A DNA stretch of 30,246 bases from REEB85 sp018971455 (lineage in GTDB: Bacteria; Pseudomonadota; Alphaproteobacteria; Acetobacterales; Acetobacteraceae), in contig JAGWNT010000043.1 of the NCBI GenBank assembly GCA_028871195.1, positions 1 through 30,246 on the forward strand. The letters are read 5' to 3'. The notes below the pieces were generated by a model that worked only from the letters and a program-made list of their open reading frames with translations, was not told the origin of the DNA and did no database searches. The position numbers and the translations under genes were made by a program. Below are positions 7,901-15,247 of the stretch, in pieces. The first letter of the stretch is position 1, and every line of letters begins with the position of its first letter.

Positions 7901-8745
7901 CGGCGGTGGTGCCGAGCTACAACTACGCCCGCTATCTCGACCAGCGCCTGGGTTCGATCTTCGCGCAGAGCTACCCCGCCGCAGAAATCATCGTGCTCGA
8001 CGATGCCTCCACCGATGGCAGCGCCGCCGCCGCGGCGCGCATCGGCGCCGAGTGGCGGCGCGAGCTGCGCGTGGTGGTCAATTCCCGCAATTCCGGCACG
8101 GTCTTCGCCCAGTGGCGCCGCGCGGCCCTGCTGGCGCGCAGCGAGTTCATCTGGATCGCCGAAGCCGATGACGCGGCGGACGCCGACTTCCTGGCCACCC
8201 TCGCCCCCTTGCTGCGCGGCGTTCCGGAGATCGATCTCGCCTTCACCGGAAGCCGCCCCATCGATGCCGACGGCCAGGCGATGGCGATGGATTACCGCGA
8301 CTACTACGCGGCCAGCTCGGCCAGCGCCTTGTTGCGCGACGGCATCTTCCCGGCCCGCGACTTCGCCCGCCGCTTCCTCGCCGAGCGCAACCTGATCCTC
8401 AACGTCAGCGCCGTGGTGTGGCGCCGCCGCGCCCTGCTCGCAGCACTCGATCGGTGCGCGGCCGCTCTCCCGGCCTATCGGCTGGCCGGTGACTGGCTGC
8501 TCTATGTCGAGCTGCTGGCGCAGAGCCGAGGCAATGTCGCCTACGTCGCGGCACCCTTGAACCTGCATCGCCGCCACGACGGCAGCGTCACCGGCACGCT
8601 CGATCGCCGGCGCCACGCCGCCGAGATCGCGCGGCTGCACCGGGCGATCCGCGCGCGTCTCGCGCCGGACGCGGCCATGCGCGCCCGGCAGGACAGTTAC
8701 CGCGCCGGGATCGCGCGCCCCCCCAAGGCGGACGCCGCGGATTGA
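4927..8745 (+). CDS. Four-part glycan assembly protein: PDV repeats, WbsX/GH99-like, GT4, GT2
   Basis: A 1272-aa fusion with no signal peptide, so probably cytoplasmic. Residues about 36-216 hold tandem repeats of the PDV type (YGANYPDVARSDIDPATHF, later YADVAAAGIDPFEHY, GFREGRNP). Residues about 261-615 are a WbsX-like domain related to glycoside hydrolase family 99 (WWGEGFTEWT 279-288, GHYQPRIP 299-306, WANENWTRRWDG 373-384, EFPPH 478-482, NAWNEWAEGAYLEPD 580-594). Residues about 620-985 look like a GT4 (GT-B) enzyme with the motif EDPYPSVVLEALCAGLP (896-912). Residues about 990-1220 are a GT2 (GT-A) domain with SYNYARYLDQ, DDASTDGS (1025-1032) and EADDA. The ATG at 4927 fits the start of recognisable sequence; there is no clear Shine-Dalgarno. 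It most likely builds a surface glycan; substrates are unknown. Its last 49 bp overlap the convergent GT4 gene. Confidence 0.88.
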   Translation: MNQAPPHRPLWAGSEDWPAAEAAGGPRADQLACLVGSRLFDAAWYGANYPDVARSDIDPATHFLIQGWREGRRPNPYFDTVWYLARHARAIRADANPLLDYIEGGEAAGRAPAEFFDLPWYAAHHQAEPGLTLLAHFLARRTGGATSPLPEFDPAFYPATYADVAAAGIDPFEHYLLYGFREGRNPSAGFDTKFYLQRYLDGATTQNPLLHYRAHRHHLVLHTTPPAHEGGVFAAMRRFTRPGPAFEEVQPLPPAVPRRAKLLAYYLPQFHAIAENDAWWGEGFTEWTAIARGLPRFEGHYQPRIPRDLGHYRLGTPQDPQDTMRRQIALARGAGLHGFVQYFYWFDGRRLLDGPLDAFLADGTLDFPFCLMWANENWTRRWDGAEQDILLAQHYDPALDEALIDCLARYMRDRRYIRVEGRPLLMVYRADAIPDSAARIARWRALFAERHGERPLLVMGQAFAALDPRCFGFDAAIEFPPHKLTAGLPRRNAELTAFDPSASAHVFAYDDVVRASLDEPPPDYPLIKTAVPGWDNDARRQGQGLVLQGATPAAYQAWLGELVARARAAPPLGEAFVAINAWNEWAEGAYLEPDVHFGGAFLNATARAVTRLAPDAAAGRLLLIGHDAFPAGAQMLLLHLIERLRGGLGITVECLLLGGGALLERYRAAAPCVVMAEDGARTPDLAALLAGWAERGFTTAIVNTAVCAWIVPHLRAAGIGASLLVHEMPRLIGERRLGEGLRQAQACVDHLVFPARSVQARLEAAGLLAPDPAGRHSILAQGAYAPALRGAAARAARAGHRARLGLAAATTLVLGAGHGDLRKGFDLFLQLWRAAGRRGADAMFVWAGALDPGLAAQLAPEIAAAEATGRFRLLGFRDDLPAWFAAADAFALTSREDPYPSVVLEALCAGLPVAAFAGSGGIPDLLARHGGGAVVEMGDADAMAARLLALATDERVAATRARRGARARRQFDFDRYVAALLRLVRPGLAAITAVVPSYNYARYLDQRLGSIFAQSYPAAEIIVLDDASTDGSAAAAARIGAEWRRELRVVVNSRNSGTVFAQWRRAALLARSEFIWIAEADDAADADFLATLAPLLRGVPEIDLAFTGSRPIDADGQAMAMDYRDYYAASSASALLRDGIFPARDFARRFLAERNLILNVSAVVWRRRALLAALDRCAAALPAYRLAGDWLLYVELLAQSRGNVAYVAAPLNLHRRHDGSVTGTLDRRRHAAEIARLHRAIRARLAPDAAMRARQDSYRAGIARPPKADAAD
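5032..5574 (+). repeat. PDV-type protein repeats in the 1272-aa fusion protein
   Basis: Residues about 36-216 contain four or more units of the pattern aromatic-Y/W-x3-Y-PDVA, a gap, HF/HY-L, G, EGRxP. Clear units begin at FDAAWYGANYPDVA, FDTVWYLARHA, FDPAFYPATYADVA and FDTKFYLQRY. The same pattern occurs in two other proteins of this window (11915-12469 and 12708-12959). The repeats are conserved in protein pattern but diverged in DNA, so they are old rather than a recent expansion. Confidence 0.75.
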
Positions 8746-9872
8746 GGCGGCAGGCCGGCGGCGATCGCCTCCAGCCGGTCCAGCGCGCGCAGGCCCACGG
8801 CCCGGTTGGAGTGGGTGCGCAGGATATCCGTCTGCCCGCGCCGGGCGATCGCCCGCCCCCGCGCCGGATCGTCGAGCAGCGGGCGGAGAAGATCGACGGC
8901 ATGGTCCAGCCGCGGCTCGGCCCAGGACTGGCCGCGCCAGTACGGATACTCGTCACGCCGCAGGCGCGCCATGTCATGGCCCACCAGCAGCGAGTTCTCG
9001 GCCGTCATGAAATCGGTATTGCCGGACCAGCCGGTGCCGAGCGCCAGCCGCCCCAGCGCCATCGCCTCGCCGAGGCCGCGCCCGAACCCCTCGGCGCGGT
9101 GCAGCGAGACGAAGCAGTCGCAGGCATTGATCAGGCTTTTCACGCCAAGCGAGTCGAGTGGCTCGGCGAGCACCCGGATATGCGGATCATGCGCAACACC
9201 CTGCGCCCATTCCGCAGCACCGCGCTCGCCGTTCTTGACCTTCAGCACCAGCTGGATGTCGCGGTAAGGGTCATCCGCCCGCAGCCGCGCGAACATCGCC
9301 AGCACGCCATCCGGATTCTTGCGCGTGGCGTAGGAGGACAGATCGAAGAAGTTGAGCAGGACGAAGGCCGATTCGCGAATGTCGAAATAGCGCCGCGGCA
9401 GCATCGGGCCCGGCTCGGCCTCGACCGCCTGGCCGACGAGATGGCTGGTGATGCCGGCGGTCGCCAGGCTGTCGGCGATGAAGCGCGACAGCGCCCAGAC
9501 CTCGTCGAAGCAGCGCAGCCGGGCCGCCCATTCCTTGGGATAGACCGGAAGTTCCCAGGCCGGTACGATGATGTTGTAGCCATCGGCAAAGCCGTTGCCG
9601 CGCGCCTCGAAGGCGGCGATGACGCGCTCCACCTCATCGCCATTGACATGGAAGATGCGAATGCCGCCGGCAACGCCGTCCGTCTCGCGCGCGCCGATGA
9701 TGCGGGCATGCGCCGCATCGCCGCGCTGGGCGTAGCGGAAGATGTCGAACACCTGATGATGCAGATCGAGCGCGCTCAGCGCCTGGATATGGCTGCGCAT
9801 CTGCTCGCCCATGCCGATCGGCGCCCAGGGATGGCCGATCAGGGTGATCGGCGTGTCGTCCAGCCCGGCCAT
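8697..9872 (-). CDS. Glycosyltransferase, GT4-like (GT-B fold)
   Basis: 391-aa glycosyltransferase. The N-terminus reads ITLIGHPWAPIGMGEQMRSH (9-28), in which a GMGEQ loop recalls the start of GT4 enzymes. The C-terminal donor domain has LHRAEGFGRGLGEAMALG (257-274), the E-x7-E nucleotide-sugar motif, followed by GWSGNTDFM. The middle has LNFFDLSSYATRKNP (173-187) and LVLKVKNG. It presumably transfers a sugar from a nucleotide donor in the cytoplasm during polysaccharide assembly. Stop and start overlap with the upstream GT2-WbsX gene in TGATG, which indicates translational coupling. The final 49 bp (about 16 codons) overlap the end of the convergent 1272-aa gene. Donor and acceptor cannot be read from sequence. 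Confidence 0.9.
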   Translation of the reverse strand: MAGLDDTPITLIGHPWAPIGMGEQMRSHIQALSALDLHHQVFDIFRYAQRGDAAHARIIGARETDGVAGGIRIFHVNGDEVERVIAAFEARGNGFADGYNIIVPAWELPVYPKEWAARLRCFDEVWALSRFIADSLATAGITSHLVGQAVEAEPGPMLPRRYFDIRESAFVLLNFFDLSSYATRKNPDGVLAMFARLRADDPYRDIQLVLKVKNGERGAAEWAQGVAHDPHIRVLAEPLDSLGVKSLINACDCFVSLHRAEGFGRGLGEAMALGRLALGTGWSGNTDFMTAENSLLVGHDMARLRRDEYPYWRGQSWAEPRLDHAVDLLRPLLDDPARGRAIARRGQTDILRTHSNRAVGLRALDRLEAIAAGLPPQSAASALGGRAIPAR

Positions 9873-12622
9873 CACGCCCAGCTCTTGGCGGCAACGGCGT
9901 CGCGCAATGCCTCGAGCCAGCGATGGCCGTGGCCCGAATCGGGCTCCAGATGCGCGCCCTCGGCCCACTCGTTCCAGGCATTGACGAAGAGCAGCCGCTC
10001 CTCGCCCATCAGGAAGCGCCGGATTTCCTCGATCTTCTCCTCGACATAGATGCCGAACGCCTCCGGGGTCGCGGCATCGAAGCTGGTGCCGAACAGCGGC
10101 TGGCGCGGCGTGTTGTCCCAGCTCGGGAAGACCGCCGGGTAGCGCGTATAGGCCACCGCGTCGCGCGCGACGAAGGCGCTCACCGTCGCCGGATAATCGT
10201 AGCGATAGCCGCTCCATCCCGGCTTGATGATTTCGGCCGGCCGGCTCGCCGGCACCGCGCGCCCATGCGGCGGAAACTCGACGCAGGCATCGAAACCGAG
10301 ATCGTCCGGCCGCACGCCCCGATCCACCGCCTCCATGCTCTCGACATAGACGAGGTGCACGCCGTCATGTCCGGCGCGCGCGAAGGCGGCGCGGCATTGC
10401 GCGGCGAAGCCGCCCGGGTCGGGCAGCAGCAGCGGCCGGTAGACCAGCAGGATCGGCTTGCCGTTGACGCGCAGATATCGCGGATCGGCCGCCTGCTCGA
10501 CGGCGTCCGCGATCACGCCGGTCAGCGTCTCGGCGTCGTAGCGCTGCTCGAGCAGGATCTCCCGCGTCCCGCCATCCCAGTGCCGGGTCCAGTTCTCGTT
10601 GGCCCAGCACAGGCACCAATGGAAGGGAATGTCGGGATTGGCGCGAACGATCTCGAGCGGGCGCGACAGCACGCGGCGCGCGCCGAAATTATAGTGATAG
10701 ACGCAGAACCCCTCCACGCCGTAGCGCGCCGCCAGCGCCGCCTGCCGGCGCAGCGCCTCGGCACCGGCGAGATCGTAGAAGCCCAGATCGGTCGGTAGAT
10801 GCGGCTGGTAATGGCCGGCATGGCTCGGCTGCGCGCGCACCACGTTGGTCCATTCGGTGAAGCCCGGGCCCCACCACAGATCATTCTCGGGCGTGGCGTG
10901 GAATTGCGGCAGATGGAAGGCCAGCACCCGCACCCGGTCCATGCGCGCCAGCATCGCCCCCCACCGCTCGACCAGGCGCTGCTGGTTGCGCCGGATGGTA
11001 CGCAGCTTGCCGGCCATGGGCTGGCGGTTGTTCGACACGCTGAGGTGATGCACCACCACCGCCGCGTGCACGTAGCGCACCCGCAGGCCGGCGGCGATGA
11101 AGCGCAGGCAGAGATCGGCATCCTCGCAATAGGCCGGGCGGAACGCGGCGTCGAACAGCGCGGCACCCACCGCGGCGCGGCGGAATGCGAGCGCCGCGCC
11201 CGAGCAATAGGCCACATCGCGGTCGCGGCAGAAGCCGGGCTCGGCGGGATCGCGGAAAAGCCCCACCATGCCGCTCTCGCCGTTCGGCCGCAGGAAGCAG
11301 CCGGCCTCCTGAAGGCGGCCATTGGGGTAGATGATCTTGGGCCCCACCGCGCCCAGCCCGGCATCCTCGTCAAGGGCTGCGACCAGGCGGTCGATGGCGC
11401 CGGGCAGCGGCTGCGTGTCGTTGTTCAGCAGCAGGACCAGCTCGCCGCGACAGGCGGCGAAGGCGGCGTTGCAATTGCCGATGAAGCCGATGTTGCGCTC
11501 CTGGCGGACCAGCACGGCGCCGGCGATCTCGCCGAGCAGCGCCGCCTCGGGGGCGGTCGAGGCATCGTCGGCCAGCACCACCTCGAACGCCACCGCCGGC
11601 ATCGCGCGCGCGATCGCCGCCAGACAGTCGATGGTGTAGTCGATCTCGTTGAACACCGGAATCAGAATGGACAGGCGGGGCGCCGCGACGGCCGGGAACG
11701 CGAGCCCGGCGGCGGTGGCGGCCAGATCGGTGCTGCGCCCCAGCTGCGGCGCGCTGACGCGTACCGCCTCCTTGGCGCGCAGGCCCGCGGTCTCCAGCAC
11801 GGCGCGCATCTCCGCCGCCGTCCGCAGCATCTCCGCCGGCGACACCGCCAGCGCCTCGCCGAAGCCCGGCCCGACCGGAACCGGCCGCGCCGCCGCACGG
11901 GTCTCGCTCGGCGCCTGGCGTCCCTCGTCGCGCCCATGCTGAAGAAAATGGCGCAGCGGCGGCACGCCGGCATCCGCAACGTCGGGATAGCGGGCGCGGT
12001 AGAGCTGGCCATCGAATTGCGGGCCCGCGGCGCGCCCCTCGAGATCGCCGAGAATGACGAAATGGCGCACCGCGCCGTAGGCATCGCGCGGCACGTCGTC
12101 GTAGCGCGCGGAATACCACGCCGCGTCGAAGAAGGCGTTGGGCCGCTCGCCCGCGGCCAGTCCCTCGCGCAGGAAATGCCCCAGCATGCCCTGCGCGGGG
12201 GCCGCCGGTCCCAGCCGGTCGCGATATTCCTGCGGGTCGAAATACGGGCTCGGCGCCGCCAGATCGTAGGCCAGCAACTCGCACAATGCCTCGATGCGCG
12301 GCGGCGCGCCGAGCGCGTGGGCATCGTTCGAGGCGATGAAATACGGATCGATCAGCGGGTGCGGCGCGCGCAGCTCGCCAAGCCCGTGCTCGATGAAATG
12401 CTGCAGCGCATCCTCGTCGGTCTGCGCGAGATCGGGGTTGGTGGCGAGATAGAAGGCGCGGTCGAAATAGGGCGACAGCGCCGGCCGCTCCTGCGGCCTG
12501 AGCCGCGCGTAGCGCAGCACCGTGCCGAGATCCGCCCGCCCGCCGCCGAGCGCCTGGCGGTACAACCCCTCGTCGACGAACACCGAGCACAGGGCGCGGT
12601 GCAGGCGCTGCATCTGGCTCAT
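9872..12622 (-). CDS. PDV repeats fused to GT2 glycosyltransferase and WbsX/GH99-like domain
   Basis: 916-aa fusion. Residues about 52-236 are PDV-type repeats (FDRAFYLATNPDLA, FDPQEYRDRL, FDAAWYSARYDDVP, FDGQLYRARYPDVADAG). Residues about 316-525 are a GT2 (GT-A) domain: SILIPVFNEIDYTIDCL, ADDAST (351-356), LLNNDTQPLPGA (398-409) and CEDADLCLR (499-507). Residues about 565-905 are a WbsX domain: WWGPGFTEWTNV (583-594), GHYQPHLPTDLG, WANENWTRHWDGG (673-685), EFPPHGR (782-788) and NAWNEWAEGAHLEPD (881-895). The start MSQMQRL at 12622 is 16 bp after the small repeat protein; an upstream extension in frame would be antisense-like and is not needed. The domains are those of the 1272-aa protein in a different order and without the GT4 part, which is instead encoded by the next gene. 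Confidence 0.88.
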   Translation of the reverse strand: MSQMQRLHRALCSVFVDEGLYRQALGGGRADLGTVLRYARLRPQERPALSPYFDRAFYLATNPDLAQTDEDALQHFIEHGLGELRAPHPLIDPYFIASNDAHALGAPPRIEALCELLAYDLAAPSPYFDPQEYRDRLGPAAPAQGMLGHFLREGLAAGERPNAFFDAAWYSARYDDVPRDAYGAVRHFVILGDLEGRAAGPQFDGQLYRARYPDVADAGVPPLRHFLQHGRDEGRQAPSETRAAARPVPVGPGFGEALAVSPAEMLRTAAEMRAVLETAGLRAKEAVRVSAPQLGRSTDLAATAAGLAFPAVAAPRLSILIPVFNEIDYTIDCLAAIARAMPAVAFEVVLADDASTAPEAALLGEIAGAVLVRQERNIGFIGNCNAAFAACRGELVLLLNNDTQPLPGAIDRLVAALDEDAGLGAVGPKIIYPNGRLQEAGCFLRPNGESGMVGLFRDPAEPGFCRDRDVAYCSGAALAFRRAAVGAALFDAAFRPAYCEDADLCLRFIAAGLRVRYVHAAVVVHHLSVSNNRQPMAGKLRTIRRNQQRLVERWGAMLARMDRVRVLAFHLPQFHATPENDLWWGPGFTEWTNVVRAQPSHAGHYQPHLPTDLGFYDLAGAEALRRQAALAARYGVEGFCVYHYNFGARRVLSRPLEIVRANPDIPFHWCLCWANENWTRHWDGGTREILLEQRYDAETLTGVIADAVEQAADPRYLRVNGKPILLVYRPLLLPDPGGFAAQCRAAFARAGHDGVHLVYVESMEAVDRGVRPDDLGFDACVEFPPHGRAVPASRPAEIIKPGWSGYRYDYPATVSAFVARDAVAYTRYPAVFPSWDNTPRQPLFGTSFDAATPEAFGIYVEEKIEEIRRFLMGEERLLFVNAWNEWAEGAHLEPDSGHGHRWLEALRDAVAAKSWA
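11915..12469 (-). repeat. PDV-type protein repeats in the GT2-WbsX protein
   Basis: Residues about 52-236 of the 916-aa protein hold about five units of the same pattern seen at 5032-5574, with HF-L/H-G-x2-EGR closings such as HFLREGLAAGERPN and HFLQHGRDEGRQAP. One unit (DAHALGAPPRIEALCELL) is degenerate. Confidence 0.7.
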
Positions 12623-12638
12623 GGCGCGCCGCCCGTGC

Positions 12639-13106
12639 TCAGGCGCGCGGCGCGTCGGCGCGCAGCACGGCCACCCAGGCCTCGATCTCGGGCTTGAGCC
12701 GGGCATTGGGCACGCGCCCCTCGGCCGCGCCCGAGCGCAGATAATGCTCCATGCCCGAGGCGACATCGCCGCGCCGGACGGCACCGGCGACATCCTCGTA
12801 GGCGCTCACGTAATACTCCTCATCCACCTGCGGCGCAGCACCCAGCCGCCCTTCGAAGAAGCCATGATCGACGAAATGGCGCTGCAGATCGTCGATCTGC
12901 CCGGCCGCGAAGGCCTCGGCGATGTCGGGATAGGTCTCCAGGTAGAACGCCTCGGAGAATGGCTGCGCGGCGGCCAGCCCGGCGAGCAGGGCGCGCAGCA
13001 GGCGGGCATCGATGGCGATCTTGGATTTGCTGCTCAGCCTCTCGCGGTTGATGCGCAGGGCCTGCAACAGCAGATCGATATGCGGCACGTATTCGCCCGC
13101 CCTCAT
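12639..13106 (-). CDS. Small stand-alone PDV-repeat protein, function unknown
   Basis: 155 aa. I know no named function for it. Residues 1-45 look helical (IDLLLQALRINRERL, LLRALLAGLAAAQ), then come two PDV-type repeats: FSEAFYLETYPDIAEAF with HGFFEGR (50-87), and VDEEYYVSAYEDVAGAV with SGAAEGRVP (94-133). There is no signal peptide or membrane segment. A strong ribosome binding site, GGAGGGG, sits 4-5 bases before the ATG. The gene lies 16 bp upstream of the GT2-WbsX gene, whose own N-terminus has the same repeats, so it could be a partner or a split-off repeat module. A role as an adaptor in the glycan assembly set is inference. Confidence 0.82.
   Translation of the reverse strand: MRAGEYVPHIDLLLQALRINRERLSSKSKIAIDARLLRALLAGLAAAQPFSEAFYLETYPDIAEAFAAGQIDDLQRHFVDHGFFEGRLGAAPQVDEEYYVSAYEDVAGAVRRGDVASGMEHYLRSGAAEGRVPNARLKPEIEAWVAVLRADAPRA
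12708..12959 (-). repeat. Two PDV-type protein repeats in the 155-aa protein
   Basis: Residues 50-133 are two units of about 42 residues, each ending in G-x2-EGR (HGFFEGR and SGAAEGR). This is the simplest copy of the repeat in the window. Confidence 0.7.
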
Positions 13107-13141
13107 CCCGCCCCTCCGCCGGTTGCCCGCGCCACCTTTGA

Positions 13142-13170
13142 CTACTATCCAACATGCTGCGCCGCGGCAA
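13142..13170 (-). promoter_or_regulatory. Possible sigma-70-type promoter before the 155-aa gene
   Basis: Read on the minus strand, TTGCCG (13170-13165), a 17-base spacer and TAGTAG (13147-13142) lie in the 88-bp gap between the acyltransferase and the 155-aa gene, 35 bp before its ATG. The match to consensus is moderate. It would allow the repeat/GT genes to be transcribed separately from the acyltransferase. Confidence 0.3.
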
Positions 13171-13194
13171 CCGCGTGGCGGCGCCCGAACCGCG

Positions 13195-13989
13195 TCACGG
13201 CGCCGCGATCGCCGCCCGCTCGGAAGCTGTCATGCCGTAAGGATGCCGGCCCCAGCTCACCTCCTCGCGCAGCACCCGCGCCGGGATGCCGCCCACGGCC
13301 ACCCGCGGCGGCACACACCCCTTCAGCACGCTGCGCGCGCCGACCACGCCGCCCATGCCGACGCGCTCGCAGCTCAGCAGCAGCGCCTCCTGCCCGATCC
13401 AGACATGCCGCTCGATCACCGTATCCATCGGCGGGCGGTTGATCTGCGCCCCGCTGCGCAGGTCGTGCACCGCGTGCATGTCGTAGTTGCGGATCCACAC
13501 GCCGCTGGAAATCAGCGCGTCGTCGCCGATCACCACCGCGCGCCCCGGACCCTCGATCTCGACGGAGAGGCCGACCGCGGTGGCCCCCTCGCCCCAGATC
13601 AGGATCTGCCCGTCCGAACGCATGAACAGGTCATGGATCGCCACGTAGCCCTCGCCGATATCGCCGAACAGCAGCAGGCAGTCCGTGCCGGGCAGGCGGA
13701 TATTGGCGAAGCACGAGCCGGACCAGCGCGCATTGTCGAAAGCCAGCACATGCCCCGGCCCGCCCGCCTGCACGCGGATGGCGCCGAGCTTGCGGTCGGG
13801 ATCCGTGACGATGAGCAGCGGCGCCGCGCCGCCCTCGCAGGTGACGCCGAGCCGGGCGGCCGCCGGCTCGTCGGCCGCGAGCAGCGTCACCTCACGCGCG
13901 GCGAGCGCATCGGGCCGCAGATCGGTCGCCCGGCGGTCGAGCAGGTCGGCCAGCCGCGCGGCGGTGGGCTCGGAGATTCCGGGTATCAT
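13195..13989 (-). CDS. Hexapeptide-repeat acyltransferase (probable O-acetyltransferase)
   Basis: 264 aa with a left-handed beta-helix acyltransferase C-terminal half. The hexapeptide pattern runs from about residue 130 to 235 (VVIGDDALISSGVWIRN, HVWIGQEALLLSC, RVGMGGVVGARSVLKGCVPP, RVAVGGIPARVLRE). A likely catalytic His is His172 or His175 in NYDMHAVHD, which corresponds to the DxH region of maltose/galactoside O-acetyltransferases. The N-terminal half (1-120) is not a clear family member. The enzyme probably moves an acetyl group from acetyl-CoA onto a sugar of the polysaccharide made by its neighbours. It is the first gene of the minus-strand operon and diverges from rfbB. Confidence 0.88.
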   Translation of the reverse strand: MIPGISEPTAARLADLLDRRATDLRPDALAAREVTLLAADEPAAARLGVTCEGGAAPLLIVTDPDRKLGAIRVQAGGPGHVLAFDNARWSGSCFANIRLPGTDCLLLFGDIGEGYVAIHDLFMRSDGQILIWGEGATAVGLSVEIEGPGRAVVIGDDALISSGVWIRNYDMHAVHDLRSGAQINRPPMDTVIERHVWIGQEALLLSCERVGMGGVVGARSVLKGCVPPRVAVGGIPARVLREEVSWGRHPYGMTASERAAIAAP

Positions 13990-14047
13990 TGCGCGCCCGC
14001 CGCCATCCGCCTCCCCCGACCCTGCGCCGGACAGACCGGCTCACGCG

Positions 14048-14076
14048 GTTTTCGGCAAGAATGCGCCGCAGGTCAA
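14048..14076 (-). promoter_or_regulatory. Possible promoter for the acyltransferase operon
   Basis: On the minus strand TTGACC (14076-14071), a 17-base spacer and GAAAAC (14053-14048) sit 58 bp before the acyltransferase ATG, in the 178-bp divergent region with rfbB. The -35 is a close consensus match; the -10 is weak. No similarly good pair was found for rfbB on the plus strand. Confidence 0.33.
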
Positions 14077-14167
14077 ACCGGCGGCCGCGCCGGCGCCATT
14101 GCCGCCATGCGGCGATACTGGCAGTTTGGGCGAAGGCGCTGGGCCGGACTTGCGGGCGGGGTGACGG

Positions 14168-15247
14168 ATGCGGATTCTATTGACCGGGGGGTGCGGCTTC
14201 ATCGGTTCGGCCGTCGTGCGCCGGCTGATCGCCGCCAGCGATCACATCGTCGTCAACGTCGACAAGCTCACCTACGCCGCCTCGCCGGAAGCGCTGGAAG
14301 GCGCGCGCACCCATCCCCGCCATCTCCTGGTGCAGGCCGACATCGCCGACCACGCCGCCATGCGCGAGGTCTTCGCCACCCACCGGCCGGACGCCGTGAT
14401 GCACCTCGCCGCGGAAACCCACGTCGATCGCTCGATCGACGGGCCGGGGCCGTTCGTCACCAGCAACATCGTCGGAACCTATACCCTGCTCGACGCGGCG
14501 CGCACCCATTGGGAGTCGCTGCCCGCCGCCGCCCGCGCCGCCTTCCGCTTCCACCACATCTCCACCGACGAGGTGTTCGGCGCCCTCGGCCCGGGCGACC
14601 CGCCCTTCACCGAAACCACCGCCTACGACCCGCGCAGCCCCTATTCGGCGAGCAAGGCGGCGTCGGATCATCTGGTGCGGGCCTGGCACCACACATACGG
14701 GCTGCCCACGATGGTCAGCAACACGGTGAACAATTACGGCCCCTGGCAGTTCCCCGAGAAGCTCATTCCGCTGATCCTGATCAACGCGCTGGAAGGCCGC
14801 CCCCTGCCGGTCTATGGCGACGGCTCCAACCAGCGCGACTGGCTGTTCGTGGACGACCATGCCGAGGCGCTGGTCGGCGTGCTCGAACGCGGTGCGCCCG
14901 GCGCCACCTACGCCATCGGCGCCCGCCAGCCGCGCAGCAACCTCGCCGTGGTGGAGGCCATCTGCGCCATGCTCGATGCCCGCCTGCCCGACCCGGCCGG
15001 CCCGCGGCACCGGCTGATCCGTTTCGTCACCGACCGGCCGGGCCATGATTTCCGCTACGAGATCGACCCCACGCGCAGCGAGGCCGCACTCGGCTGGCGG
15101 GCGGCGCACGGCTTCGAGGCGGGCCTCGCCCGCACCATCGACTGGTATCTCGCCAACCGGGAATGGTGGGAGGGGGTGCGCGCGGCGCGCTACGCCGGCC
15201 AGCGCCTCGGCGCCGCACCGGCCATGGCGGCGGGAGTGGGCGCATGA
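14168..15247 (+). CDS. rfbB: dTDP-glucose 4,6-dehydratase
   Basis: Second step of dTDP-L-rhamnose synthesis: it turns dTDP-glucose into dTDP-4-keto-6-deoxyglucose with bound NAD+. The 359-aa protein begins MRILLTGGCGFIGSAVV with the Rossmann loop TGGCGFIG (6-13). It has the extended-SDR active site: Thr133-Asp134-Glu135 in HISTDEVFGAL and Tyr159/Lys163 in PYSASKAASDH. NNYGPWQFPEKLIP (188-201) and the GDGSNQRDWLFVDDH stretch are diagnostic for the dehydratase rather than an epimerase. A GGGGTGA lies 5 bases before the ATG. The stop overlaps the rfbA start in ATGA. It heads the rfbBACD-GT operon. Confidence 0.97.
   Translation: MRILLTGGCGFIGSAVVRRLIAASDHIVVNVDKLTYAASPEALEGARTHPRHLLVQADIADHAAMREVFATHRPDAVMHLAAETHVDRSIDGPGPFVTSNIVGTYTLLDAARTHWESLPAAARAAFRFHHISTDEVFGALGPGDPPFTETTAYDPRSPYSASKAASDHLVRAWHHTYGLPTMVSNTVNNYGPWQFPEKLIPLILINALEGRPLPVYGDGSNQRDWLFVDDHAEALVGVLERGAPGATYAIGARQPRSNLAVVEAICAMLDARLPDPAGPRHRLIRFVTDRPGHDFRYEIDPTRSEAALGWRAAHGFEAGLARTIDWYLANREWWEGVRAARYAGQRLGAAPAMAAGVGA

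Noticed and set aside
4882..8640. A 1252-codon minus-strand frame opposite the 1272-aa glycosyltransferase gene
   Set aside because: Its composition is that of a shadow (Arg, Gly, Ala, Gln rich, no motif), while the plus-strand protein has four recognisable domains.
8755..8860. GGCGATCGCC palindromes similar to the cyanobacterial HIP1 octamer
   Set aside because: Only a few copies, as expected by chance in such GC-rich DNA; no regular spacing.
10799..12697. A 632-codon plus-strand frame opposite the GT2-WbsX gene
   Set aside because: No domain or start signal; the opposite strand codes for clear family motifs.
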